From: Pseudomonadota bacterium
Lineage (GTDB): Bacteria; Pseudomonadota; Gammaproteobacteria; Pseudomonadales; Pseudomonadaceae
NCBI GenBank assembly: GCA_023431055.1
Contig: JAEYXX010000070.1
Coordinates: 4,962 to 68,961 of the forward strand
Reading direction: 5' to 3'
Length of the DNA: 64,000 bases
The notes under the pieces: generated by a model
Seen by the model: only the letters and a program-made list of their open reading frames with translations
Database searches by the model: none
What the model was told of the DNA's origin: nothing
Program-made: the position numbers and the translations under genes
Part shown: one piece after another, positions 11,301-21,055 of the stretch
Layout of the letters: every line of letters starts with the position of its first letter
Numbering within the stretch: the stretch's first letter is position 1

Positions 11301-12097
11301 CCCGCCAGCTCGGGCGCATGCAGGCGCAGGGCCCCCTTGCGCAGGGTCAGGCCGCGGCCTTCCAGCCAAAGCTCACCGCCGGCCTGGAGCTGCTTGACCC
11401 GCCAGTCGCCGAGCAGTGATTTCGGCAGCCAGGTTGCCCAGTCGCTCTGCGGCAGGCTCAGATAGAGTTGCGACTCGACCTCGCGCCAGGTCTTCGGCTG
11501 CATGCGCGTGCGCAAACTCAGGGCCACCGGCTGGCCATCGGGCAGCAGCAGGCGTCCGTCGAGACGCTGGCTGTTGCTGCCGTAGCGCAGGCTCAGATTG
11601 ACGTAACTGAGCAGCAACGGCTCCTGATCGAGGGGCTGCACCACCACACGACTGTCGAGCAGGCTGATGCGATGCACGACCTGCAACTGCGTCAGCAGTT
11701 GCTCGACATTCAGCTCCGCGCTTTCGCGCTGTGGCAGCCCTTGCAACTGCCAGCCCCCTTCGGCGTTCTGCTGCACGTTCAGTTGCAGGCCGTCGACTTG
11801 CACATGGGCGATACGCGGCTGCCTGGCCAACAGACTGCCGCCAACGTCCGGCACCAGTTGCACGCGCTCCAGGCTCAGCCCTTGATCGTCGTCGCCCAGG
11901 CGCACGTCACGCGCCACCAGCACCGGCGCGAAGCCCTGCCAACGGCCTTCGAGGCTGCCGATACGCACCGGCACACCCAACTGCGCGCTGGCACGGTCCT
12001 CCAGTTCGAGGCGGTATTCAGCCACCAGCGGCACCAGCTCGCGGCCCAGGCTGACATAAAGCGCAGCCAGCACCAGAACGGCCGCGCACAGGCCCAA
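8321..12097 (-). CDS. yhdP: YhdP-family AsmA-like envelope protein (intermembrane phospholipid transport)
   Basis: At least 1258 residues, matching the large AsmA-like/YhdP family. A single N-terminal membrane segment (about residues 1-17, GLCAAVLVLAALYVSL) is followed by a long periplasmic part rich in short amphipathic beta strands, as expected for a bridge-like lipid-transfer protein; the AsmA-type C-terminal region is near residues 1100-1240. YhdP, TamB and YdbH together move phospholipid to the outer membrane in E. coli. The start is uncertain. The TTG at 12097 is the first conventional in-frame start but leaves a very short cytoplasmic end. The frame stays open upstream to CTG codons at 12133 (GAAGG four bases before) and 12160 (overlapping the rng stop), and the translated extension LARLFSALLRWGLG looks like a genuine N-terminus. 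Confidence 0.92.
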   Translation of the reverse strand: MGLCAAVLVLAALYVSLGRELVPLVAEYRLELEDRASAQLGVPVRIGSLEGRWQGFAPVLVARDVRLGDDDQGLSLERVQLVPDVGGSLLARQPRIAHVQVDGLQLNVQQNAEGGWQLQGLPQRESAELNVEQLLTQLQVVHRISLLDSRVVVQPLDQEPLLLSYVNLSLRYGSNSQRLDGRLLLPDGQPVALSLRTRMQPKTWREVESQLYLSLPQSDWATWLPKSLLGDWRVKQLQAGGELWLEGRGLTLRKGALRLHAPELAGGQQGRELVTLKDLAFNAFFAQDEKGVRAQIDSLALTHGEQRIGELHLNLKQGDEGDTDERWALTADRLDLAAWAPLVQALVPMPDNARDVLIALAPVGAVNNLLLDYYPQREGAERLQFAANLDKVGIQAYHGAPAAENVSGSASGNMFKGELRLNAEDFALHLDQLFPKPWRYRHAQARLSWDWSEAGLTLYSPYMRVDGEEGQVSGDMLIRLLRDPEAEDYMDLRVGMRDGDAAYTEKYLPSRAPGMSAELDHWLKTAIRAGHVEEGYFQYQGSLSKGASLGARSLSLFFKVKDAELAFQPGWPSLREGVGEVLIEDDAVRVRLQSGRLLESQVSDVTANIPLLHDGKPPRLQLEGDVQSSLGDAIKLLQEAPLGTSEVFAGWQGEGPLAGRLQLDIPLQKAAKPGVVVDFATEGASLKLANPDLQLSKVKGAFRFDSNAGLSAPDVRAEVFGRQVSGRINAEGSRGQARTLFDLRGQVQVDTLSKWLGGPAKLPVSGTLPYRLRLTLDGDDSKLRVDSNLRGVAIDLPAPFGKPATQERDASWRMTLSGRERRYWADYGELASLNLAAPAGALADGRGEVVVGGGAAGLPPGQGLRVRGRLEELDVDAWKQLGSTHPVEVDADSQRLFRSARLEIGRFRGFGQEVEQLTVGLEREGQAWAVQFDSELAAGRVLLADAEGVPIRADLQHVRLPAADPNAEKAADAPDPLADFDPSTLPALDISIQRVQRGDKVLGAWSLKVRPEERGVRFDELDLDLQGLKIGGSAGWRSSAGNTQSWYKGRLQGKDLGAILKAWDYAPSVTSESFRVDVDGSWPGSPAWFSLKRFSGNLDPSLRKGQFVEVQGSAQALRVFGLLNFNSIGRRLRLDFSDLLGKGLSYDRVKGNLQATNGLFVTQEPITLTGPSSNLELNGNLDMRDERIDAKLLVTLPVTNNLPLAALIVGAPAIGGALFVADKLLGDKVARFASVQYDVKGPLQDPDISFDKPFEKPQ

Positions 12098-12156
12098 CCC
12101 CCAGCGCAGCAGCGCCGAGAACAGGCGCGCCAGGGCGCCTTCAGTGTTCGCCGCGC

Positions 12157-13614
12157 TCAGAGCAGCACCACGTCGTACTGTTCCTGGGAATACATGGTTT
12201 CCACCTGGAACTTGATGGTACGTCCGATAAAGGCCTCCAGATCGGCGACATTGCCCGACTCTTCATCGAGCAGACGATCAACCACTTTCTGATTGGCCAG
12301 CACCCGATAGCTTTCCGCCTGATAGGCGCGCGCCTCACGCAGAATTTCGCGGAAGATTTCGTAGCAGATGGTTTCCGGCGTCTTCAACTTGCCACGCCCC
12401 TGACAGGCGCTGCACGGCTCGCAGAGGATCTGCTCGAGGCTTTCGCGGGTGCGCTTGCGGGTCATCTGCACCAAGCCGAGCTCGGTGATGCCGATGATGT
12501 TGGTCTTGGCGTGGTCACGTTCGAGCTGCTTCTCCAGGGTGCGCAGCACCTGGCGCTGATGCTCTTCGTCTTCCATGTCGATGAAGTCGATGATGATGAT
12601 GCCGCCCAGGTTGCGCAGGCGCAGCTGGCGGGCGATGGCGGTGGCCGCTTCCAGGTTGGTCTTGAAGATGGTCTCTTCCAGCGTGCGATGGCCGACGAAG
12701 GCGCCGGTATTGACGTCGATGGTGCTCATCGCCTCGGCGGGATCGACCACCAGGTAGCCGCCGGACTTCAGCGGCACCTTGCGTTCAAGGGCGCGTTGGA
12801 TTTCGTCCTCGACACCGTACAGATCGAAGATCGGCCGTTCGCCCGGGTAGTGCTCCAGACGGTCGGCAATCTCCGGCATCAGCTCGGCGACGAACTGGGT
12901 GATTTTCTGGAAGGTTTCCCGCGAGTCCACGCGAATCTTCTCGGTGCGCGGGCTGACCAGGTCGCGCAGGGTGCGCAGTGCCAGGGACAGATCCTCGTAG
13001 ATCACCACTGGCGCCTTGGCATTCTGGATCTGCGCGCCGATCTGATCCCAAAGGCGGCGCAGATAGCGGATGTCGATGAGGATCTCGTCGGCGCCAGCGC
13101 CTTCGGCCGCGGTGCGCAGGATGAAGCCGCCGGCTTCCTCGATGCCTTCGGCGGCGACGCAATCGGCGACCACCTGCTTGAGGCGCTCGCGCTCGGCTTC
13201 ATCTTCGATCTTCAGGGAAATGCCGACATGACTGGTGCGCGGCATGTACACCAGATAACGCGAAGGAATCGACAACTGCGTGGTCAGGCGCGCGCCCTTG
13301 CTGCCGATAGGGTCCTTGGTGACCTGTACGGTGAGGCTCTGCCCTTCGTGGACCAGGGCGCTGATCGGCTCGACCGCAGCCCCCTCACGGGTGGAGATTT
13401 CCGAAGCATGGATGAACGCCGCCCGCTCCAGGCCGATATCGACGAAGGCCGCCTGCATGCCGGGCAGCACCCGCACCACCTTGCCCTTGTAGATATTGCC
13501 GACGATGCCGCGCTTCTGCGTGCGCTCGACGTGCACTTCCTGCAGCACGCCGTTTTCCACCACCGCCACACGCGACTCCATCGGCGTGATATTGATCAGA
13601 ATCTCTTCGCTCAT
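12157..13614 (-). CDS. rng: ribonuclease G
   Basis: 485 residues, RNase E/G family. The N-terminus MSEEILINITPMESRVAVVE leads into the S1-type RNA-binding domain (residues ~35-125). The catalytic metal-binding aspartates are in STIDVNTG and IIIIDFIDMEDEEH, and the zinc-link CxxC is in CEPCSACQGRG near residue 400. It lacks the long C-terminal degradosome scaffold of RNase E, so it is RNase G (formerly CafA). It processes the 16S rRNA 5' end and cleaves some mRNAs. It sits between maf and yhdP, the usual order downstream of mreBCD. Confidence 0.97.
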   Translation of the reverse strand: MSEEILINITPMESRVAVVENGVLQEVHVERTQKRGIVGNIYKGKVVRVLPGMQAAFVDIGLERAAFIHASEISTREGAAVEPISALVHEGQSLTVQVTKDPIGSKGARLTTQLSIPSRYLVYMPRTSHVGISLKIEDEAERERLKQVVADCVAAEGIEEAGGFILRTAAEGAGADEILIDIRYLRRLWDQIGAQIQNAKAPVVIYEDLSLALRTLRDLVSPRTEKIRVDSRETFQKITQFVAELMPEIADRLEHYPGERPIFDLYGVEDEIQRALERKVPLKSGGYLVVDPAEAMSTIDVNTGAFVGHRTLEETIFKTNLEAATAIARQLRLRNLGGIIIIDFIDMEDEEHQRQVLRTLEKQLERDHAKTNIIGITELGLVQMTRKRTRESLEQILCEPCSACQGRGKLKTPETICYEIFREILREARAYQAESYRVLANQKVVDRLLDEESGNVADLEAFIGRTIKFQVETMYSQEQYDVVLL

Positions 13615-13682
13615 GCATCCATCCTGGTGATCATGCCGGCCGGGCTACTGCACCGCCCCGCGGACTCAAGCTTTTGGACAGC

Positions 13683-14318
13683 TCATCCAGCAACGGCGTT
13701 GCCATCGTCTGGTTTCTGCAGATGTCCTTGCACCGGCAGCTGCCAGCAAGCAATACCGAACTCGCCAAGCAGCCCGGCAGTTTCGCACAGCGGCAAACCG
13801 ACCACCGCCGAGTAGCTGCCCTGCAACTGGCTGACGAACACCGCCGCCAACCCCTGGATACCATAACTGCCGGCCTTGTCACATGGCTCACCGCTGGCCC
13901 AGTAAGCCTCGATTTCAGCCTCGCTGATGGGGCGAAAGCTCACCTCGCTGCTGACCACGCGTGCCGACTCGCGTTCGGCACTGGCCAGGGCCACGGCAGT
14001 CAGCACCTGATGGCTGCGCCCCGACAGGGCCTGCAGCATGGCGCGCGACTCATTGAGGTCCGCCGGTTTGCCAAGAATCCGCCCGTCCAGCACCACCGCA
14101 GTATCGGCGCCCAGCACCACGGCATCGGTACGCTCGCCCAATAGTTGCAGACCGGCACGCGCCTTCTCGCGCGCCAGACGCTCTACATAGGCTGCGGCCG
14201 GTTCGGCTGGCAAAGGATTTTCATCTATCGAGGCGATTAGCGTGACGCAGGGCACAGCGATCTGGGCCAGCAATTCACGGCGACGGGGCGAGGCGGAGGC
14301 CAGAAACAGCTCGGCCAT
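13683..14318 (-). CDS. maf: Maf-family nucleotide pyrophosphatase
   Basis: 211 residues. The family signature [12 protein letters not shown] is at the N-terminus; conserved [11 protein letters not shown] and [13 protein letters not shown] follow. These are features of the YhdE-type branch, which hydrolyses dTTP and UTP (and modified nucleotides) to monophosphates. The reading frame is open for another 510 bases upstream through mreD, but GGGAG lies eight bases before the ATG at 14318 and the protein start matches the family. Placed between mreD and rng as in many gammaproteobacteria. Confidence 0.95.
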   Translation of the reverse strand: MAELFLASASPRRRELLAQIAVPCVTLIASIDENPLPAEPAAAYVERLAREKARAGLQLLGERTDAVVLGADTAVVLDGRILGKPADLNESRAMLQALSGRSHQVLTAVALASAERESARVVSSEVSFRPISEAEIEAYWASGEPCDKAGSYGIQGLAAVFVSQLQGSYSAVVGLPLCETAGLLGEFGIACWQLPVQGHLQKPDDGNAVAG

Positions 14319-14365
14319 GCGGGTATCTCCCTTGGCGAACCGCGGCCAGCCAGACAAGGCCGCGT

Positions 14366-14854
14366 TCAGTTGACGTTGAGGCGCAGGTGCAGACCACGCA
14401 GGATGACGCAGATCCAGGGCCACAGCAGGGCGCTGATCAGCGCCGGCAGGATGAAGGCCAGGGTTGGCGGACGACTGCCGGTCAGGGCATTGAGCCACAG
14501 CTGCACCAGTTGGGCGAGGCCGAACACCACCATCAGCACCATGCTCTGCTGCCACATGGGAAACATGCGCATGCGCCGGTGCAGGCTCAGCACCAGAAAG
14601 GTAATCAGCGTGAGGATCAAGGCGTTCTGCCCGAGCAGCGTGCCGAACAGCACATCCTGCGCCAGACCAAGTATCCAGGCCGTGGTCAGGCCGACGCGAT
14701 GCGGCAGTGCCAGCACCCAATAGGTGAGAATCAGGGCGACCCACAGCGGGCGACCGATCTGCATGAACTCGAGCAGCGGCGCGACACTGAGCAGCAGCGC
14801 GAAGGCCAGAGTCAGCCAGATCACCCAACCGTTACGAGGTTGTATACCGACCAT
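14366..14854 (-). CDS. mreD: rod shape-determining protein MreD
   Basis: 162 residues, five to six predicted membrane helices (for example [16 protein letters not shown] and [14 protein letters not shown]). MreD is the small inner-membrane member of the elongasome that works with MreB, MreC, RodA and PBP2 in sidewall peptidoglycan synthesis. Its start overlaps the end of mreC by one base, so translation is coupled. A short 47-base gap separates it from maf. Confidence 0.96.
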   Translation of the reverse strand: MVGIQPRNGWVIWLTLAFALLLSVAPLLEFMQIGRPLWVALILTYWVLALPHRVGLTTAWILGLAQDVLFGTLLGQNALILTLITFLVLSLHRRMRMFPMWQQSMVLMVVFGLAQLVQLWLNALTGSRPPTLAFILPALISALLWPWICVILRGLHLRLNVN

Positions 14855-15864
14855 CAGTTCGCCTCCTGAGCGGGAGCGGTCGCGGCTGGAGCGGCAGCCG
14901 GCGCTGGCGTCTGCTCGCCCTGGGTGCGCTCCTGCTCGACCTCGCGGTCAGCGGCTTCCTGAGCCTCGGCCGAATCGGTGGCACGTTGCTCGGGGCTGCG
15001 ACGATCGGAGAACACCAGCAGCAGATAGCGACTGCGATTGAGCGCCGCCGTCGGCGTGGCACGAACGATGGCGAATGGCTGGCCGGAGTCGTGGATCACT
15101 TCCTTGACCGTGGCGACCGGATAGCCGGCCGGGAAACGCTGGCCCATGCCGGAGCTGACCAGCAGATCGCCTTCCTTGATGTCAGCGGTATCGGCGACGT
15201 GGCGCAGCTCGAGGCTTTCCGGGTTGCCGGTGCCGACAGCGATGGCGCGCAGGCCGTTACGGTTGACCTGCACGGGAATGCTGTGGGTGTTGTCGGTGAG
15301 CAGCAATACGCGCGAGGTATAGGGCATGACTTCCACCACCTGGCCCATCAGGCCACGCGCATCGAGCACCGGCTGACCGAGGAACACGCAGTTTTTCTTG
15401 CTCTCGTCGACGCAGTCCTTCTCACCCTTGTCGATCAGGATGCGATGCGTGTAGGGGTTGGGATCGACGCCGATCAGTTCGCTGACCAGTACCTCCTCGT
15501 CCACCAACGCTGCAGAATTGAGCAGCTCGCGCAGACGCACGTTCTGCTCGGTCAGGGTCGCCAGCTTCTGCAGGCGGCGCTGCAGCAACAGGGCTTCGGC
15601 CTTGAGCTTCTCGTTTTCGGCCAGCAATTCGCTGCGCGAGGAAATTTGCTGGGTCGCGCCTTCCCAGGCTCGCACAGGCATCTCGGCCAGTTCGTACAAG
15701 GGCGTCAACACCAGACCCATCATGCTACGCACAGGTTTGAGCGTATCGAAGCGGGCGTCGACCACCATCAGCACTGCCGACAATACGGCAAATACCAACA
15801 TGCGAATGCCCAGCGAGGGGCCTTTGGCGAAGAGCGGCTTAATAAGCTGCTCCTTGTGCGCCAC
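14854..15864 (-). CDS. mreC: rod shape-determining protein MreC
   Basis: 336 residues if started at the GTG at 15864. One membrane helix (residues ~20-36, RMLVFAVLSAVLMVVD) precedes a coiled coil (~70-110) and the beta-rich periplasmic domain with the conserved VLLLTDNTHSIPVQV and DTADIKEGDLLVSSG. The tail after residue ~290 is low-complexity, rich in Ala, Glu and Pro. MreC bridges MreB to PBP2. The start is unusual: the GTG has no Shine-Dalgarno, whereas a perfect AAGGAG lies inside the called frame (15855-15850), six bases before an ATT codon at 15843 whose product IKPLFAKGPSLG resembles the N-terminus I expect in relatives. A rare ATT start, or one at an internal ATG, is therefore possible. 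Confidence 0.93.
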   Translation of the reverse strand: MAHKEQLIKPLFAKGPSLGIRMLVFAVLSAVLMVVDARFDTLKPVRSMMGLVLTPLYELAEMPVRAWEGATQQISSRSELLAENEKLKAEALLLQRRLQKLATLTEQNVRLRELLNSAALVDEEVLVSELIGVDPNPYTHRILIDKGEKDCVDESKKNCVFLGQPVLDARGLMGQVVEVMPYTSRVLLLTDNTHSIPVQVNRNGLRAIAVGTGNPESLELRHVADTADIKEGDLLVSSGMGQRFPAGYPVATVKEVIHDSGQPFAIVRATPTAALNRSRYLLLVFSDRRSPEQRATDSAEAQEAADREVEQERTQGEQTPAPAAAPAATAPAQEAN

Positions 15865-15950
15865 GAGGGCGGAAAGCGCGCGAATTCATGCGAAGGGCGA
15901 ACCGGTCTGGCGAAGGTTGGGCCGAGTGTACTGCAATGCTCGAATATGCG

Positions 15951-15972
15951 CGTGCCGCCCGGAGGCGGCACG
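15951..15972 (-). other. hairpin between mreB and mreC
   Basis: A perfect 9-bp inverted repeat CGTGCCGCC / GGCGGCACG with a 4-base loop lies in the 131-base gap between mreB and mreC. No T run follows on the mRNA strand, so it is more likely an mRNA-stability or attenuating hairpin that lets mreB be expressed above mreC and mreD than a full terminator. Confidence 0.5.
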
Positions 15973-15995
15973 GCAAACGTCCACAGCCGCGGGGC

Positions 15996-17261
<1,266 letters not shown>

Positions 17262-17549
17262 ATGGCGCTTGAACGCTCCGAGGTGGAAAAAATCGCCCAC
17301 CTGGCCCGCCTGGGTCTGAACGAAGGCGATATTCCGCAAACCACCGAGACCCTGAACAACATCCTCGGTCTAATTGACCAGATGCAGGCCGTCGATACCC
17401 AGGGCATCGAACCCCTGGCCCACCCGCTGGAAGCGACCCAGCGCCTGCGTGCCGACGTGGTCAACGAGAGCAACCAGCGCGACGCCTACCAGGCCATCGC
17501 CCCGGCCGCGGAAAGCGGCCTGTACCTCGTGCCGAAAGTCATCGAATAA
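17262..17549 (+). CDS. gatC: Asp-tRNA(Asn)/Glu-tRNA(Gln) amidotransferase subunit C
   Basis: 95 residues, the standard GatC size. [19 protein letters not shown] and [16 protein letters not shown] match the family; the small subunit wraps round GatA and stabilises the GatA-GatB complex. The frame is open further upstream, but the ATG at 17262 follows GGAG and gives the family N-terminus. It is the first gene of gatCAB, 15 bases before gatA. Confidence 0.97.
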   Translation: MALERSEVEKIAHLARLGLNEGDIPQTTETLNNILGLIDQMQAVDTQGIEPLAHPLEATQRLRADVVNESNQRDAYQAIAPAAESGLYLVPKVIE

Positions 17550-17564
17550 AGGAAAGGGCTCGAC

Positions 17565-19016
17565 ATGCATCAAATGACCCTGGCCGAGATCGCCCGCGGC
17601 CTCGCCGACAAGCAATTCTCCGCTGAAGAACTGAGCCGTAGCCTGCTGGCGCGCATCGAGCAGCTCGACCCGCAGCTCAACAGCTTCATCACCGTTACCG
17701 AAGACCTCGCGCTGGAGCAGGCCAAGGCCGCCGACGCCCGCCGCGCCGCTGGGGAAACCGGCGCCTTGCTCGGCGCACCGATCGCCCACAAGGATCTGTT
17801 CTGCACCAACGGCGTGCTGACCTCCTGCGGCTCGAAGATCCTCACCGGCTTCAAGGCGCCCTATGACGCCACCGTGGTCGACAAGCTCAAATCCGCCGGC
17901 ACCGTCACCCTCGGCAAGCTGAACATGGACGAATTCGCCATGGGCTCGGCCAACGAATCCAGCCACTACGGCCCGGTGAAGAACCCCTGGGACACCAGCC
18001 GCGTACCTGGCGGCTCTTCAGGTGGTTCGGCTGCTGCCGTGGCCGCGCGCCTGCTGCCGGCTGCCACCGGCACCGACACCGGCGGTTCGATCCGCCAGCC
18101 GGCAGCGCTGACCAACCTCACCGGGATCAAGCCGACCTACGGCCGCGTTTCGCGCTGGGGCATGATCGCCTACGCCTCCAGCCTCGATCAGGGCGGCCCG
18201 CTGGCCCGCACCGCCGAGGACTGCGCCCTGCTGCTCGGCGCCATGGCCGGTTTCGACCCCAAGGATTCGACCAGCGTCGACCAGCCAGTCGATGACTACC
18301 TGGCGGCGCTGGCCCAGCCGCTGGCCGGCCTGCGCATCGGCCTGCCCAAGGAATACTTCGGCGCCGGCCTCGACGCCCGCATTGGCGAGAAAGTCATGGC
18401 CGTGGTCGAGGAGCTGAAAAAGCTCGGCGCCAGCGTCAAGGACATCTCCCTGCCAAACATGCAGCACGCGATTCCCGCCTACTACGTGATCGCGCCGGCT
18501 GAGGCCAGCTCCAACCTGTCGCGCTTCGACGGTGTGCGCTTCGGCTATCGCTGCGAGAACCCGGTCAACCTCGAAGACCTGTACAAGCGTTCGCGCGGCG
18601 AAGGCTTCGGCTCGGAAGTCAAACGCCGCATCATGGTCGGTACCTACGCCCTGTCCGCCGGTTACTACGACGCCTACTACATCAAGGCCCAGCAGATCCG
18701 CCGCCTGATCAAGAACGACTTCGTCGCTGCGTTCAACGATGTCGACGTGATCCTCGGCCCGACCACGCCAAACCTGGCCTGGAAGATCGGAGAGAAAGGC
18801 GGCGACCCGGTGTCCGCCTATCTGGAAGATATCTACACCATCACCGCCAACCTGGCCGGCATCCCCGGCCTGTCGATGCCGGCCGGCTTCGTCGATGGCC
18901 TGCCGGTGGGCGTGCAGTTGCTCGGCAACTACTTCCAGGAAGGTCGTCTGCTGAATGTCGCGCACCAGTACCAACAGGTCAGCGACTGGCACAAACAAGC
19001 ACCGACTGGTTTCTGA
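17565..19016 (+). CDS. gatA: Asp-tRNA(Asn)/Glu-tRNA(Gln) amidotransferase subunit A
   Basis: 483 residues, amidase-signature family. The catalytic Ser-cisSer-Lys triad can be placed: Lys76 in IAHKDLF, the glycine/serine loop [13 protein letters not shown] around residues 148-160, and the nucleophile serine in [13 protein letters not shown] around residue 175. GatA releases ammonia from glutamine and channels it to GatB, which amidates Glu-tRNA(Gln) and/or Asp-tRNA(Asn). Encoded between gatC and gatB with short gaps, so a single operon. Confidence 0.98.
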   Translation: MHQMTLAEIARGLADKQFSAEELSRSLLARIEQLDPQLNSFITVTEDLALEQAKAADARRAAGETGALLGAPIAHKDLFCTNGVLTSCGSKILTGFKAPYDATVVDKLKSAGTVTLGKLNMDEFAMGSANESSHYGPVKNPWDTSRVPGGSSGGSAAAVAARLLPAATGTDTGGSIRQPAALTNLTGIKPTYGRVSRWGMIAYASSLDQGGPLARTAEDCALLLGAMAGFDPKDSTSVDQPVDDYLAALAQPLAGLRIGLPKEYFGAGLDARIGEKVMAVVEELKKLGASVKDISLPNMQHAIPAYYVIAPAEASSNLSRFDGVRFGYRCENPVNLEDLYKRSRGEGFGSEVKRRIMVGTYALSAGYYDAYYIKAQQIRRLIKNDFVAAFNDVDVILGPTTPNLAWKIGEKGGDPVSAYLEDIYTITANLAGIPGLSMPAGFVDGLPVGVQLLGNYFQEGRLLNVAHQYQQVSDWHKQAPTGF

Positions 19017-19027
19017 GGAATAGACAG

Positions 19028-20473
19028 ATGCAATGGGAAACCGTAATCGGGCTCGAGATCCACGCTCAGCTCAGCACCCAATCGAAGATCTTCTCGGCCA
19101 GCGCCACCAGCTTCGGCGCCGAGCCCAACACCCAGGCCAGCCTGATCGACCTCGGCATGCCCGGCACCCTGCCGGTGCTCAACGCCGAAGCCGTGCGCAT
19201 GGCCTGCAAGTTCGGTCTGGCCATCGATGCCGAGATCGGCGCGCGTAACGTTTTCGCCCGTAAGAACTACTTCTATCCGGACCTGCCCAAGGGCTACCAG
19301 ACCAGCCAGATGGATCACCCCATCGTCGGCAAGGGCCATCTGGACATCACCCTGGAAGACGGCACCGTCAAGCGCATTGGTATCACCCGCGCGCACCTGG
19401 AAGAGGATGCCGGCAAGAGCCTGCACGAAGACTTCCACGGCATGAGCGGCATCGACCTCAACCGTGCCGGCACACCGCTGCTGGAAATCGTTTCCGAACC
19501 GGACATTCGTTCGGCCAAGGAGGCGGTGGCCTACGTCAAGGCCATCCACGCCCTGGTGCGCTACCTGGGCATCTGTGACGGCAACATGGCCGAAGGCTCG
19601 CTGCGCTGCGACTGCAACGTGTCCGTGCGTCCGAAAGGCCAGGAAGCCTTCGGCACCCGAGCCGAGATCAAGAACGTCAACTCCTTCCGCTTCATCGAGA
19701 AGGCGATCAACCACGAGATCCAGCGCCAGATCGAGCTGATTGAGGACGGCGGCAAGGTCATACAGGAAACCCGCCTGTACGACCCGAACAAGGATGAGAC
19801 CCGCTCCATGCGCGGCAAGGAAGAAGCCAACGACTACCGTTACTTCCCCTGCCCCGACCTGTTGCCGGTGGTGATCGAGCAGAGCTTCCTCGACGAGGTG
19901 CGCAGCCAGCTGCCGGAACTGCCGACGCAAAAACGCGAGCGCTTCCAGAGCCAGTACGGCCTGTCCACCTACGACGCCAGTGTATTGAGCGCCAGCCGCG
20001 AGATGGCCGAGTACTTCGAAGAAGTGGCCAAGGTCTGTGGCGACGCGAAGCTGGCTGCCAACTGGGTGATGGGCGAGCTGTCCAGCCTGCTCAACAAGGA
20101 AGGCCTGGAGATCGAGCAGTCGCCGGTGTCCGCCGAGCACCTGGGCGGCATGATCCTGCGCATCAAGGACAACACCATCAGCGGCAAGATCGCCAAGATG
20201 GTGTTCGAGGCCATGGCCGCCGGTGAAGGCAGCGCCGATGCGATCATCGAGAGCAAGGGCCTCAAGCAGGTCACCGACAGCGGCGCCATCGAGGCGATGC
20301 TCGACGAAGTCCTGGCCGCCAACGCCGAGCAGGTCGAGCAGTACCGCGCCAGCGACGAAGCCAAGCGCGGCAAGATGTTCGGCTTCTTCGTCGGCCAGGC
20401 CATGAGGGCCTCCAAGGGCAAGGCCAACCCGGGGCAAGTGAACGAACTGCTGAAGAAGAAGCTCGAAGGCTGA
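19028..20473 (+). CDS. gatB: Asp-tRNA(Asn)/Glu-tRNA(Gln) amidotransferase subunit B
   Basis: 481 residues. The N-terminus [20 protein letters not shown] is typical. The catalytic cradle (to ~290), helical domain and C-terminal GatB/YqeY tRNA-binding tail (from ~330, ending [15 protein letters not shown]) are all present. GatB phosphorylates the misacylated aminoacyl-tRNA side chain and amidates it with ammonia from GatA. Last gene of gatCAB, followed within 25 bases by a strong intrinsic terminator. Confidence 0.98.
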   Translation: MQWETVIGLEIHAQLSTQSKIFSASATSFGAEPNTQASLIDLGMPGTLPVLNAEAVRMACKFGLAIDAEIGARNVFARKNYFYPDLPKGYQTSQMDHPIVGKGHLDITLEDGTVKRIGITRAHLEEDAGKSLHEDFHGMSGIDLNRAGTPLLEIVSEPDIRSAKEAVAYVKAIHALVRYLGICDGNMAEGSLRCDCNVSVRPKGQEAFGTRAEIKNVNSFRFIEKAINHEIQRQIELIEDGGKVIQETRLYDPNKDETRSMRGKEEANDYRYFPCPDLLPVVIEQSFLDEVRSQLPELPTQKRERFQSQYGLSTYDASVLSASREMAEYFEEVAKVCGDAKLAANWVMGELSSLLNKEGLEIEQSPVSAEHLGGMILRIKDNTISGKIAKMVFEAMAAGEGSADAIIESKGLKQVTDSGAIEAMLDEVLAANAEQVEQYRASDEAKRGKMFGFFVGQAMRASKGKANPGQVNELLKKKLEG

Positions 20474-20497
20474 GCCAGGCCGTTTCGCTTGATACTG

Positions 20498-20525
20498 AAA
20501 AACGCCGGGTTCCCCCGGCGTTTTT
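20498..20525 (+). terminator. intrinsic terminator of gatCAB
   Basis: A 7-bp GC stem (CGCCGGG / CCCGGCG), extended by AAAAA/TTTTT, with loop TTCC and a T run. It is the clearest intrinsic terminator in the window. It ends one base before the ATG of the next gene, so that gene needs either read-through or a promoter overlapping the terminator. Confidence 0.93.
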
Positions 20526-20526
20526 C

Positions 20527-20964
20527 ATGGAGAAAGAACAGATGACGATCCGTAGCCCGGATGCAATCCGGGAACCTTCATTGCCCCGCATTGCATCGGC
20601 GTTGCGCAGCTGCGCATTACTCGGCGCGCTTGCCGTGCTCGGCGGCTGTTCCACCTTTGGCGGCGGTACAGGTGGCAGCGAAACCGGCAAAGCCTCCTAC
20701 TATGCCCAGGCGCACCACGGCAAACGCACCGCCAGCGGTGAGCGCTTCGACCAGAACGCGCTGACCGCCGCCCATCGCACCCTACCCTTCGGTACGCGAG
20801 TGCGGGTGACCAACCTGAACAATGAACGTAGCGTCATATTGCGCATCAATGATCGTGGGCCCTTCGTCCGCGGCCGCGTGATCGACGTTTCACATGCCGC
20901 CGCCGTGCGCCTGGATATGCTCCGCGCAGGCGTGGTGCCGGTACGGGTCGAGGCGCTGGACTGA
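20527..20964 (+). CDS. RlpA-like septal-ring lytic transglycosylase lipoprotein
   Basis: 145 residues from the ATG at 20527, or 140 from the ATG at 20542, which has GGAG nine bases upstream. A lipoprotein signal with lipobox LGGC places the lipidated cysteine at residue 41. The rest (residues ~53-145) is a double-psi beta-barrel: [21 protein letters not shown], then INDRGPF with the catalytic-type aspartate, then [10 protein letters not shown]. Such domains cleave denuded glycan strands at septa. There is no SPOR domain, so it is a short RlpA paralogue. Oddity: codons ~9-16 are made of a dispersed palindromic repeat (20552-20572), so the stretch before the hydrophobic signal is repeat-derived. 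A TTG at 20581 would give a shorter, more usual signal peptide. Confidence 0.85.
   Translation: MEKEQMTIRSPDAIREPSLPRIASALRSCALLGALAVLGGCSTFGGGTGGSETGKASYYAQAHHGKRTASGERFDQNALTAAHRTLPFGTRVRVTNLNNERSVILRINDRGPFVRGRVIDVSHAAAVRLDMLRAGVVPVRVEALD
20552..20572. repeat. REP-like palindrome inside the start of the RlpA-like gene
   Basis: GTAGCCCGGATGCAATCCGG plus G, an inverted repeat (CCCGGAT / ATCCGGG with a central GCA). The same unit occurs at 40842-40863 (one mismatch) and 51821-51843. Here it lies within the coding start of the lipoprotein gene. Confidence 0.85.
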
Positions 20965-21055
20965 CCAACAATTGGCAACAAAATCTTTCTGGCGCATCTA
21001 GCGGCGGATAACGCCATCGCTACACTAGCCGCACTTTTTCCGGAGCTACTCTGCA

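Noticed and set aside
15951..15972. Full intrinsic terminator after mreB
   Set aside because: The stem is good, but no T run follows on the minus strand, and mreC and mreD downstream need expression; kept only as a hairpin.
18929..20437. 502-codon minus-strand frame across gatB
   Set aside because: Antisense to gatB, with no family similarity and a composition typical of reverse-strand shadows.
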